A stretch of 64,000 bases of DNA from Capitulum mitella (taxonomy: Eukaryota; Arthropoda; Thecostraca; Pollicipedomorpha; Pollicipedidae): NCBI GenBank assembly GCA_030062745.1, contig CP099840.1, positions 10,492,437 to 10,556,436 of the forward strand, given 5' to 3'. Under the pieces are notes generated by a model. That model ran no database searches. It saw only the letters and a list, made by a program, of their open reading frames with translations, and had not been told where the DNA came from. A program made the translations under genes and the position numbers. Of this stretch, positions 47,286 through 58,900 are shown one piece after another; position 1 is the stretch's first letter; the number at the start of each line of letters is the position of its first letter.

Positions 47286-50200
47286 ATGACTATTCTTCAG
47301 TGGAACTGTCGTGGTTTAATTAGCAAATGGGCCGAAATCAAACCTTTTTTGATGTTTTGTTCCTCTAATATTATATGTTTACAGGAGACACATTTCCTCA
47401 CAGACGACCCGTACGACTTCAGTCTACCCGGATACTCTATGTTCATAAAATGTGATGACGTTCACAGACGCCATGGTGGAGTTGCCATATACATTTCTAA
47501 CAAAATTCCTCACCAACAGCTCTTGGTTCAAACAGACCTACAAGCGGTCTCCTGCACGGCTCTCATTTCAAACCGCCGTATCAGTGTATGTTCACTATAT
47601 CTCCCTCCAGGCGTACCCATTTCTCTTCAAGATCTACAAAACCTCATTGATCAGCTCCCACCGCCATTCATACTGTGTTTGGATGCCAACAGCAAACATT
47701 TTTTTATGGGGTTCTGACCGATGCGACAGAGGAGGATTAGTCTTCGAACAACTCATTAGAATCAACGCTTTACATGTCTTGAACAACGGCTCCCCGACAA
47801 GGCTGGATGAATTCTCTGGACTCGTATCACACATTGATGTTTCACTATGTTCTAGCGGATTAGCTCCTTTCCTTTCATGGGAAACTGACAACAACCCTCT
47901 TGCTAGTGACCACTTTCCGATAATAATTCAATACGTAGACGGTTCAACTCAAACAACACATTCCCACTACGATACTCCAGCAGGGTGGAGCATTAAAAAA
48001 GCTGACTGGGACTCCTTCCGAGCCCAGTGTCACATCGTCACCAAATTCACAGATGTTGACTCTGCCTGCATAAAAGTCACGCAATCGATTATTTCCGCTG
48101 CACGAGCCCACATCCCGACGACCAAGCCGCAAGGAAAATACAGGTGTCCTTGGTGGACAGACGCCTGCAAACAGGCAATAGCAGCGCGCAAAAGAGCATT
48201 AAATCGTTTCCGTCGAAACAGAGAAAACCCAAGCCTTCTCCTTGACTACAAAAAGGAAAAAGCCAAAGCTAGACGAACTATTCGAGCAGCTAAGCGGTCC
48301 AGTTGGCTACAGCTCCTAATAAATTCTCCACCTCCACACCCGTGCACACATTACGGGATACTGTTCGCAGTTCGATACACAAAAAAGCTTCCAGCATCCT
48401 CCTCCGGTTCTCAAAATCCAAGGAATCCAGGTAGATAACCCAACAGACGTGGCCAATCACCTCGGTCAATTTTACTCCCAACTGTCGTCCTCCACAAACT
48501 TAGACCCAGGTTTTCGTATCCAAGACAGTCTTATGACACACAATATGCCGGACTTTCATCTCGATTCAAACAACTCAGAGCCATACAACAATCCTTTCTC
48601 TTTGCACGAACTAAACTCATCCATAAATTCATCCGGTTCAACATCGGTTGGTCCGGATCTCATTCACTATGAATTTCTCAAGCAGCTCGACGACACCCAA
48701 AGAAGCAGACTCCTTGCTTTCTTCAATTATGTGTGGACACAGAACAGAATCCCCACGACTTGGAAGCACGCTTTTGTGGTTCCTCTTTTAAAACCAGGAA
48801 AACCTACAGACGCGCCTGAATCCTACCGACCAGTTCGACTTATTTCTTGTTTATGCAAAATCATGGAAAGAATGGTGAACTCCAGGATGTTGTGGCACGC
48901 CGAAAAATTCCAAATTATGTCCAAATACCAATGTGCTTTTCGCCCCGGGCGAGCCACAGCTGAGAATGTACTTCGCCTTGAATCTGACATACGCGGCGGC
49001 TTCTTCGCAAGAAAATTTACCGTGGCAATTTTCCTCGACGTTAAGTACGCCTATAATATGGTGCCCCGAGCAGGTCTTCTTACAAAACTTTATCACATAG
49101 GTTTCCGTGGACACTTCATGCATCTTATAAATTCTTATCTCAGCGGCCGGACACTACAAGTTAAAAGCGGAACCCTCTCGGACTCCTTCCCCCTGTACAA
49201 TGGGGTGGTCAAGGGCGGGGTCACTTCTCCTCTGCTTTTTCTTTTCATGATTAATGATCTCTTCGACGATTGCCCGGCTGGTGTGTCTCACGCACTGTAC
49301 GCAGATGACTGTGCTCTGTGGGCCACTGGAAAGAACCTGCAGTTGATTTTTCAGACTCTCCAACTTGCTCTTTCCCGAATTGAAGACTGGGCCAACAAAT
49401 GGGGTTTCTCATTCTCCGCACCAAAATCGAAAGCAATCATTTTCAGAAAATACATGAGACATGAGCAGTGCAGACCTCCGATAGATCTCCTTCTCAATGG
49501 GCAGCCCATCGAATTCGTGGAAAACGTCGAATTTCTAGGAGTACACCTGGACACCAAGTTAAATTTCACCACTCATGTACAATATCTTAAGGCAAGAGCG
49601 ATGAAAAGAATTCCCTTCATTAAATGCATAGCTGGTTCGGGCCCCGGAGCAGATAGAAAAACTATTCTTCGTATGTACTTCGTACTGGTCAGACCAATTC
49701 TGGAATATGGCGCGCAAGTCTTCGACAACTCGTCAAGGGCCCTTCAGTCTTTAGAGACCATACAACACGTTTGTCTGAGAATCGTACTGGGCGCTCTACG
49801 AACCTCACCGGTTGAGAGTCTCAGAGTTGAGGCCAACGTGCCACCACTGTCGCTGAGGAGGTGAGAGATGACCATACGGTATTTCCTACGGATTCTGAGC
49901 GACCGAGAACACCCTTGCTACCATCTGAAACACTGTATGGAATACCTGAGACACATGGACGAACAAATAATTTATCGACTCTGTGGCTTTCCTCTGTCAC
50001 TACGTTTTCACAAAGTCTGCAGAGATATAGGCTCCTTGGTGCCGACCAACGTGAGCAAAATTCGCAGTAGCCACCCTCCTTGGACCACCTCGCAGATCAG
50101 TTTCCAAACGCTCCCCTCACAGAACAAGAACACCCTAGACCATGATAAGGTCTGGGAGATGTTCTTGCAGTTCGTTGAAAATCATTCGGACTACCACCTC

Positions 50201-51012
50201 TTTTTTACCGATGGCTCCAAAGAACACGACACAGTAGGGTGCGCTTTTGTGTACAGACAAATCATCGGGCGACACAGATTACCGGACAAAATTTCCGTTT
50301 TCACCGCGGAACATAGCGCAACTCATCAAAGCCTGAAATTTATTCAGGCTCAAGGCATCCGGGAATCGGTTATCTGCTCTGACTCACTTTCTGCTCTCCA
50401 GGCCCTACAGTCCCCTCGCTGTCCTTATATTCGACTTGTATTGCGACATCACAAAGAAGGGCATGACCGTTAAATTTTTATGGATTCCCAGTCACTAAGG
50501 CATACGCGGTAACGAAAGAGCAGATATGCGAGCAAAAGAAGCCTTACGAATAACCACAGTCACCCCGGTTCCAGTTGGTCACAGCGAATTTTTTTCCGGA
50601 AATAAGGATACTGATATATTAGTACTTTGATGGATATTGGCGCAGCCACCCTCGTACAGCACTTTTAAAACACATAAAAAATTCGGTTGCTGATTGGGAT
50701 ACCAGCCACCGCCAAAACCGCCGGGAAGAAACTGTTTTGGCACGCTTACGACTGGGACGCACAAGACTGACTCATTCACACATAATAAATCACTCAGACA
50801 AACCTCTATGTGTCCCATGTCACTCATACCTTTCCGTATGGCACATACTCTTTGACTGCCAGAGGTACCAGAGAGAAAGAGAAAAACTGCGACTGACGTG
50901 CCGAAGCTTAAACCTACCATTCTCATTACACGGTATACACGGAAACAACGAGCCGGTCGTAAAAGCCCTGATTTGTTTTCTCAAACAAATCCACTTGTTC
51001 TCTCACCTCTGA
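47286..51012 (+). pseudogene. LINE ORF2: endonuclease, reverse transcriptase, RNase H
   Basis: It starts at ATG 47286 ('MTILQWNCRGL'). The endonuclease shows 'CLQETHF', 'LDANSKH' and 'SHIDVSL...SDHFP'. A frameshift lies in the T-run near 47700 and another near 48390. RT runs from about 48640 to 49560 with 'FLDVKYAYN' (motif A; the second Asp has become Asn), a worn 'GVVKGGVTSPLLF' and an intact 'YADDCALW' at 49298-49321. TGA at 49862 interrupts the frame. RNase H keeps its acidic residues in 'FFTDGSK', 'TAEHSA' and 'CSDSLSALQ' (50200-50400). More breaks follow near 50460-50640. The last frame ends with 'CVPCHSYLSVWHILFDC', a CCHC finger normal for the family terminus. The product would nick DNA and copy LINE RNA into it. 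Confidence 0.88.
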
Positions 51013-51128
51013 TGAGACATTTTCCCACATGCTTCTGTCCTCCACTCCTTAGTTTAATCAGGCACTATTGAGCACCCAAGATTCCTGTTAAATAACTTCT
51101 ACCACCCACAAAAACAATAACAACTGAT

Positions 51129-51420
51129 CTTCCAGCGGCCGGCGCGTGGTGCGTGTGTGGCAGAGGTTTTGCATGTGACGTATCTGTTACCTAGCGAATA
51201 TCAGAGATCGGCGTCGCTTCGGACAACTTCGAAAAGTCCACTATCTCGAGTTCCTAACAAGATACCAGCAGCGGAGAACCCGCTTTAAAGATGGGGGGGG
51301 GGGGTAAACGCGATGTCTTCCTCGTTTCTTTCCATGTAGCGCCATAGGATTAATGTGAAATGTTGCCCAAAACTGGGGGAGGCAGGTGTCCCCCCCCCAG
51401 TCCCAATGTCCCTAGAAGAT
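51129..51420. promoter_or_regulatory. CpG-rich block, candidate promoter region of the ENPP gene
   Basis: The stretch 51133-51260 has many CpG dinucleotides ('cggccggcgcg', 'tcggcgtcgcttcg'), while the next 3.6 kb has almost none. An unmethylated promoter in front of a methylated 5' gene body would look like this. No TATA box or initiator is obvious and the transcription start is not visible. The block from 51290 is a G-run plus a worn dispersed repeat. Confidence 0.3.
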
Positions 51421-52435
51421 ATGTAGTTTAGTTTTGTCAAATCCTTTACTGAATCTGTTTGATTGTTATGGGCAAGGATGCACAGCTTCTTGGGCTCCAT
51501 GGCTTGAACCAAGTCCGGTTTCTCCTCAGACATCATTTGTCTGTTTTGTTGAGGCTGTTATTAGTCAGTTGGACAGACTTCAACCACTCTGCTCAGCAGG
51601 TTGAAGCTTGGCATATTCTGTTCCATTGTATTAAACCAAATAAAGGTCATTCCAGAGATACTTGATGTCTCTGCATTGTGCTGTGTAACACTCGGAGAGC
51701 TGCCTCGTGTATTGTCAGCATAGCCTGTGGGTCTGCTAAATGTATGCCATGAAAATTAAGCCTGAACCTCCTGGATCAACTGCACTGCAGTCATGTCCCT
51801 TTGTGGTCAAGCTCAATTGCATTTTTCAGATATAAGTTCTTCTCAGTGTGCTGAAATAGACAGTTTTCAGAACATAAGTTGTGTCAAGCTGAGCATAGTG
51901 AGAAACCCTGATGCCACCATGACCACCATGGTGACTCATTTTCACTGGTAACCATTATCATGCAACTACAGAGATGACTTTGTCAGTTATTAAGTGTTTC
52001 TAAAAAAACTGGTCGTGGGTATTGACATTGATCATGTTACAGAAATTTGGGAATTACCTCAGTTATCAAACAGTTTTGCAACTGAGTGATAATTGTACTA
52101 CTGGTGGTTATAGCTAAAGTATCTACATTACCAGACAAATGATTCATTATTCTGCCTGTATTGTTACTTTGAATGTGCCTTAGATTGTATCTATGTATGA
52201 TTTATTCATTCTGGTGGGCATAGGCATGCGTAATAACATGTAATATTTCATGCCAAGTATTTGGCCATATGTTTCATGGGAATCTTGTTTGTACCTATCA
52301 GCTTCATGTTAACCTGGTGTTTTTAGTAGTTTTTGGCCAGTTTAAATAAAGCGTTTTGAAGACTAGAATTGTCCCATGTAGATTATTTCTTAGCTTTGTA
52401 ACTCCTTATTTTTCAAAACTCCAATCTGTTTTCAG

Positions 52436-52921
52436 AGTGGACTGAGCTGTGATTGCAAGAGAGCAGGACAAGCAGACAAGCGTGATATTAATCAGATTAT
52501 CAGAAGGCACATTGATGTGTGCTACAGCTACTTTAATACAAAAACAATGAACATTCCCAGGTTGTCATCACCAGGTTCTTACATTCATCATGCTTTCATT
52601 TGGAGTTCCCTGTGGTACTCAGCCACCTGCATCTCTGAGCAGCCCATCCTGCTGTTGCTGTCATTTGATGGACTCAGATATGATTACCTATACAAGGCAA
52701 ACCTGACACACTTTGACCAGTTGCGTCAGTGGGCCTATGTGCCCCATGTGCGGCCAGTGTTCCCCTCCAAGACTTTTCCAAATCATGTTTCAATGGCAAC
52801 TGGGCTGTATGCTGAGACCCATGGTGTCATTGGACCTTATATAGACCCTGAGACCAAGCAGGTGGTGGATCTCAATGAGACTGCATACTGGAACTACAAC
52901 AGTCAGGTTCAACCCATCTGG
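52436..52921 (+). CDS. ENPP exon 1 (first coding exon) with 5' leader
   Basis: The acceptor 'ctgttttcag' ends at 52435. The ENPP frame is open from 52436 onward, but the first ATG is at 52547, giving MNIPRLSS and a hydrophobic segment, so I start the protein there. If an upstream exon is coding, the N-terminus would be longer. The exon encodes 125 residues including metal ligand D41 and nucleophile T76, and ends in phase 0 at the donor ATCTGG|GTGAGT (52922). It is CpG-poor, unlike exons 3-8. Confidence 0.88.
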
Positions 52922-55900
52922 GTGAGTAGCATCCAGCAGAGTGGGAAGAAGTAGTGGATGTGTTAACTTGTAATTCTTGAAGTTTGGGTTCTTCTTTTTG
53001 CCTAAACATTGAAATGCATCACTTGCAGGTCTGGGTTTCTCTGACTTAACCCTCTTCCAGGCACAGGGCTGAATCCACCCCCTTGGATTTTGCCTGCCAG
53101 TTCCAGGGTTTTTGATGCAGCATAATGAAATTTGGTGGCATTCCCAAACTATTTTTTTGTATACCGTAACAGAATCTTGTAATTCTATTTTGTTCGGAGG
53201 CGGAGCCAAGCAACGGTTCTCGAGAGACACTTTGTGCCATTTTTGGCCCTGTTGAGGGTAAAAGGAAAATGTCTGCCAAAAGTAGAACTTTGTAAGATAG
53301 AACTTAAAACTTTACATGGATGTATAGGTAAATTGTTGGGCTGGCATACAAATACAATTTTATTCATTTGATCATCACTTTGCAGGGTCAGGCCAAGGCA
53401 AAAATCAAAATTTGGTCTTATAGTAATAATTTGGGAATTGTTCTTTATAATGTCAAACCTGGAATATATATGGTGTAAAAGGGTCCCCTCTGCTTATGTA
53501 CTAAATTTCAGACTGATATCAGGTTAGGTCATGGAGCTATGGCCTAAAATGTTGGCATGCACATCATATATCACAACAGCTATGAAATGGAATTTCAGAA
53601 GTAGAATGAATTCCAATGATGGGAAACATTTTCAGACAATAAGAAATATACACAAGGCCACTCCTAGTGACTCTAAGGTCATCAGAGATCATGTAAAGTC
53701 AAAGGTCATAAGTTGACCCAAGGAACATGTGACCATGGTAGTTCTCCCTTTTTCATGTTCCTGGCACCACTGTGCTAACATTATACAAACAGTGTAGTAT
53801 GATTTGTACTTGTTCAGCATAATGTGACTTGCAGAAGCTAAAAAAAATGCCTTTAACTTTTTGTTAATTTGGTTTTTGAAAACTGGTCCTCCTGTTTTTG
53901 AAATCCTGCAAACATCTGTGAATTTTTTTGAAATTTCAAATGTATGAACCAGTGGTAAAAATCACATTCATAACATCTTGATTCATGCCAATTTCATTGA
54001 AATCAATTCACAAACAACAGAGTTATAACAAGTCCAAAAATATCCCCTGTTTGAATTTTTTGCCTTCCTTTGTATCTGTCCTTTCAGAAATCTGAAAACT
54101 CCTTTTTATAAAAATGCAGTTTATGTCATGGCAAAGTGGTTGCCATTTTTGTGATGAAATTGGATAAGCAGTTCTTGAGATTTCAGGGGGGCCGAATCCA
54201 CCTCCCCCTCCCCCTGCCTGCCAGGAATTGGCCATACCGTCTAGCCCCTCGGGAATAGGGTTAAAGCTGGAATGGCAAATCATGCCCCACTGTTTCTGTC
54301 CAACATGCAGTTCTGTCCCTCATTAGTTGCTCAGTGAGGCATTTTTATCCAGCAAGCATGTCTGTCTGTGAACAGTTGCTGAATGAGGCAGCCGGGGCAG
54401 GCCGTTACAGTGGCTGCATGATGTGGCCTGGCTGCCATGAGATAAAGCCACCCACCTATGTCCAGCTTTATAACAGGTGAGCATGAGGAATGGGTGTCAG
54501 ATGTGAGAAGTGTCTCACCAGGAATGTTTATCTCATTCTTCACAGCAATGGTTTGTGCTTTGTGGAAGTAAATGTATGATGTAGGAGTTCAAATAACAGG
54601 ATTTAGGCTTGTTTCATATGTTAGAAAATGCAAGAATGACATTATCTCCAGCATGTATACTTTGTAACAGACAGACGAAGATGTTTTGCCCTTATTCTTT
54701 TGTGCTGTTTGACAAAACTCATGAGAAATTTCACAGATTGCTTAGAACCAGCTGGTACTAGCACTGATCTGGTCAGGAAAAACACATGACGAGCATTTAT
54801 GTCATGTGAATTCATGTTTTTTGCCTTCACTGATTTGATTTTTAGCCCATATCGCATGCATGAAGTCTTAAGAGATCATAAATGTACTGACAGGTGTATT
54901 TTTCTCCTGCTGATATCTCTGCGTTGTCTGGCGGACTCTTGAGAATGTGATCAGTGTTGTTGTGGTTAATAATGTGTGTTAAGACAAGATGTTGATCAAG
55001 AATGTGGATTTCTGTAAATAACTGGGGAGTGCGGAACCGAGGGCCTGGCAACATGATCTCCAAACAGTAACAAAAACCTGAAGTTTTTTTTGTTACTGTG
55101 TAACAGATGAAAAATTGCATTTACTCCCATGTTATAGAAAGATATATAGATAGATAGATAAATAGCTACATTGCATTAAATTTTATTTTTTACTTTCTGA
55201 GTATCTCTTATCTATTGTGGCGGTTTTTTCGTCACTATTACGCGTTTTCCTTTAAAACCAGCAGAAAATATTGGGGGAGGGGCCAAACCAACATTGGGTG
55301 AGGCCCAAATCAACATTTGGTGGGCCAAAGTCCTTTCAAAAGAATACAGATTGACACCCCTGATGTTCACATGGAGTTACTACCACGTGGTTTGTCTGTT
55401 AACTTTGTGACTGTGACTTTTTAGTATGTCGGTCAGGTCAGAAACTTGGCGGGGGCGGGTCATTGTAGTGTTTGACTGGCTGTGTGCTGTATGCGGTCTT
55501 GACCTGTTTGTAACTGTGTCGGTCAGGTCAGTGCCGTGGTGGGAGCGGATCATTAGCGTGTTTGCGGGAGCGGGTCAGTGTGGTGTTTGATTAACTGTGT
55601 GCTGTGTGCGGTCCTGAGCTGTTGTGTAACTGTTTCGTTCAGGTCAGTACCGTGGCGGGAGCGGGTCAGTATGGTGTTTGACTGGCTGCGTGCTGTGTGC
55701 GGTCCTGAGCTGTTGTGTAACTGTTTCGGTCAGGTCAGTGCCGTGGCGGGAGCGGGTCAGTATGGTGTTTGACTGGCTGCGGGACGCCGAACGACCGGCC
55801 AATCTGCTTCTCTGGTACATCGAGCAGCCCGACTACGTGGCGCACGCCTTCGGACCCGACTCCCCGGAGGTCAGTCGCTCGGGGCCGGACCGTCCGCGGT

Positions 55901-58900
55901 CAGGACCGCGCGGCAGAGACCTGGAGACCGGATTACAGCAGGCTTTCCTCTGAAGGTTGTGTATGTCGGGCTTTACCATCGTGGGATCGCAGGCCTCGGG
56001 CAGATCCTCGCCGGTCAGACACTGGTGCCGGCTTCCGTTGCCGTCGTGGACTCCGTCAGGCTCCTGCTGGTCTTAGGAGGAACGTGTTGGTTATGTGAGC
56101 CTTCGAGTGCCTCCTCCGGTTCCTGCGGAACTGACCCAGTCCCAGTTCCAGATTGTGCCAGCTTGGCTGCTGCATCTTGGATGTAATGCTCCTGGGGACT
56201 TTCTGTCTCGGTGTCACTGTTTTTTTGTGACTGGTTTCGTTATGTACGACGTGTTCCAGCACATATTAAGCATTCTTATGCCGCCACGTGCAGCGGTTTT
56301 AATCCCCCCCCCCACATTCCGCGTCGTTTACAGGTGCATCCCTGCTCTTCTGAGCTTCCTGCTCAGTTCCATGGGCAGCCCCCTGCTCAACACCCTCTCA
56401 ACATGTGGAAAACTGAGAAGGCGTGGCGCAAGAGCAAAAGACATCTCCCACAACCTTGAATTCTCTTAAGCTGGCAGCGTGCGCCACCGATTTGAGTAAC
56501 GGGCCTTTCGAACAGTCTCCAAGCAAGTTTACGGAAGTCATCTGCGGCGACAAGACGAGTGCCCCTGACATTTGCAGTGAGCTCCACCGTAGCGGCGGCC
56601 GGCCGGAGAGGGCGTCCGGACGGCCCGAGTGCCGATTGTGCGGCCGCAGTGAGCTGGGTATCCGGACGGTCCGAGTACCGACTGTCCCGGGCCGCCAGGT
56701 GCTGGAGCAGCTGCAGCGGGCCGACGAGCTGCTCGGCTACATCGTCAGGACGCTGAGGCTGTTCGAGCTGCAGGATCGCGTCAACCTGGTGGTGACCTCG
56801 GACCACGGCATGGCGGCCGTGCCGCCCGGCCACCTCATCAACCTGGACGACGTGGTCGATCCGGCCTGGTACCGAGCGCTGGGGCCCGATCCAGTCTTCA
56901 GGATCGTGCCGGAGACAGGTCGGTGACCTGTGATATGAGCTGTGGCTGTCACCGGGCCCTGGGACCCGACCCTGTCTGCAGGATCGTCACAGAGACAGGT
57001 CGGTGTTCTGTGATATGACCTGGGACTGACTGCACGTGGTGCTGGGACCCGACCCCTTGCTCAGGATCGTCCCTGACTCAGGTCAGTGAACTGGCGGACA
57101 CCCAAGGCTTTTTGCGTTAGTGGTGTGTGACATTCATCTGACTGCCAAGTCACACCTGATATCACACCTGAAGTAACGTGCTGGGCAGACTGCATCGATC
57201 CAACCTGTTTGCAGGAGCTGCGTTTAAACAAAACACCATGCCGTATGCCGGAGCTGGCAGAGTTTGCCATTCGGAGCTATGGCTTCACCTTCGCGTCAGT
57301 GGGTGTTTCTTGGGAACACACCCCTGTATTTTTTCCTGGTTACATTGGAACGGCTTGTGTTAGACGTGCCAAATTTCCAGTATCTGTTCTTCAGTCCATT
57401 CGGCACATTATGATATGCAGTGTTTCTCAGGGCCATAACAGCCCTGCTGTTATCCCCTGGAAGGTTATGCTCGGTGAGGTCGGCGCCTGCTTTGCGCTCG
57501 ATGTCCGCCGGCCGGCGCACCACCGCCACTTTTTTTAGCAACCGAAACAGCAAAACCTGTTTAAACGTAAAATGATTCGTGCACCATTTTTTTGAGGATG
57601 GAATGAGGGATCCTTGATGTATGTATCGCATCGTTTTCTGTAGTAACTTTTTCGTTCAGGGGCATTTACTGATTATGCCGATAATCGTTGTCGACGAAGC
57701 AGAAAACTGAGCATCATAAACGTAAGCTGAAGACATAATTACCATCATAGCTGGTATGAGTGATCATTGTGACTGCACATCTTGCGGTGCCAGATTCAGA
57801 GCAGCTACTAGAATTACATTTTCTGGATTCATATTTAGATTACATTGCCCGTAAACGTGGCCGTGCGCTGTTGCGTGACGTATTTACGTCGTCGTACATA
57901 TTTACGTCATATGCTGGCGTGGCGTCGTAGAAGGAAACGGGCCCCGATGACTCGAATTCTGTCCACGTCGGTGGCTATAAATTCGTGGCTCGATCAGCTA
58001 GGAGGCGATAATTGAATTTGCCAAATTTCGGTTCGTCTTGATCAGGGGATCTGACGTTGGAAGGGGGTTCTAGATCCTCACCCCACTAATGCGATGGCGC
58101 TGGAGCTCCCACCAACGAGAACGATAATTTCGGTCAGCGAGACATGAAGCGCACTGTACCGGGGACAGTTTGGCAACTGCTACACTCCCCGCCTCGTGTG
58201 CAGAGCATCGCGTCACGCGTACCAGTTTGTCTGTTTTGAACCACTGCTGGGGTGGGCTAATATCAGAGAGGAACATATCGTGGGGCAGCCGTTGCATATC
58301 TGCGGCCTTAATACTGGGTGTGAAAGTTCGCTCTGTGAATGGGGGAGCGTGGTTTGTTTTGTGTCGTCGCGCAGTTTTCGTTTCCTTTGAGCACGTTGAA
58401 CACGTCTGACAATTGTCAGCGTGTGTGTCGTGACAGGAACGACACCTCCAGATCGCCTCTTCCTCCGCCAGCAGTCTGGCAGTGTGTGACTGTCTCCGGG
58501 ACGGTACAGATTTATCACCTCCCCTGGCCTGGCGGGTAGAACTGTGGTCCCCTTGGTGTCCCTGGGAGGTCCTGACTAGTTATCTCCCCTCGCTGTCTGC
58601 GGGAGGTCCTGACTAGTCATCTCCCCTCGCTGTCTGCGGGAGGTCCTGACTAGTCATCTCCCGTCGCTGTCTGCGGGAGGTCCTGACTAGTCATCTCCCC
58701 TCGCTGTCTGCGGGAGGTCCTGACTAGTCATCTCCCCTCGCTGTCTGCGGGAGGTCCTGACTAGTCATCTCCCCTCGCTGTCTGCGGGAGGTCCTGACTA
58801 GTCATCTCCCCTCGCTGTCTGCGGGAGGTCGTGACTAGTCATCTCCCCTCGCTGTCTGCGGGAGGTCCTGACTAGTCATCTCCTCTCGCTGTCTGCGGGA

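Larger units (their letters stand above)
45430..51128 (+). mobile_element. I-superfamily LINE, near full length, broken
   Basis: The order is: leader, ORF1 with three zinc knuckles, then ORF2 with an apurinic-type endonuclease, reverse transcriptase, RNase H and a terminal CCHC finger. RNase H inside ORF2 points to the I group rather than jockey or CR1. The 3' end is taken at the short A-rich tail 'caaaaacaataacaac' (51109-51124). The 5' limit is approximate and I found no target duplication. ORF1 has one stop near its front, and ORF2 has at least five breaks, so the copy is dead. Length of about 5.7 kb is normal for the group. Confidence 0.85.
51421..55000. other. CpG-depleted domain covering the ENPP 5' part
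   Basis: By eye, lines of 60 bases here hold zero or one CpG, for example about ten CpGs in 51421-52920, against several per line on both sides. The domain includes exon 1, intron 1 with its TTAA element, exon 2 and part of intron 2. Many positions where related sequences have CG read TG or CA. This is the signature of long-term germline cytosine methylation. From about 55.2 kb CpG becomes abundant again. Confidence 0.65.

Noticed and set aside
55578-55953. Longer single-exon reading frames across the exon 3 repeat array
   Set aside because: They arise because tandem copies of exon 3 sequence are read through. The conserved protein block, phase and splice signals support only 55734-55869 as exon.
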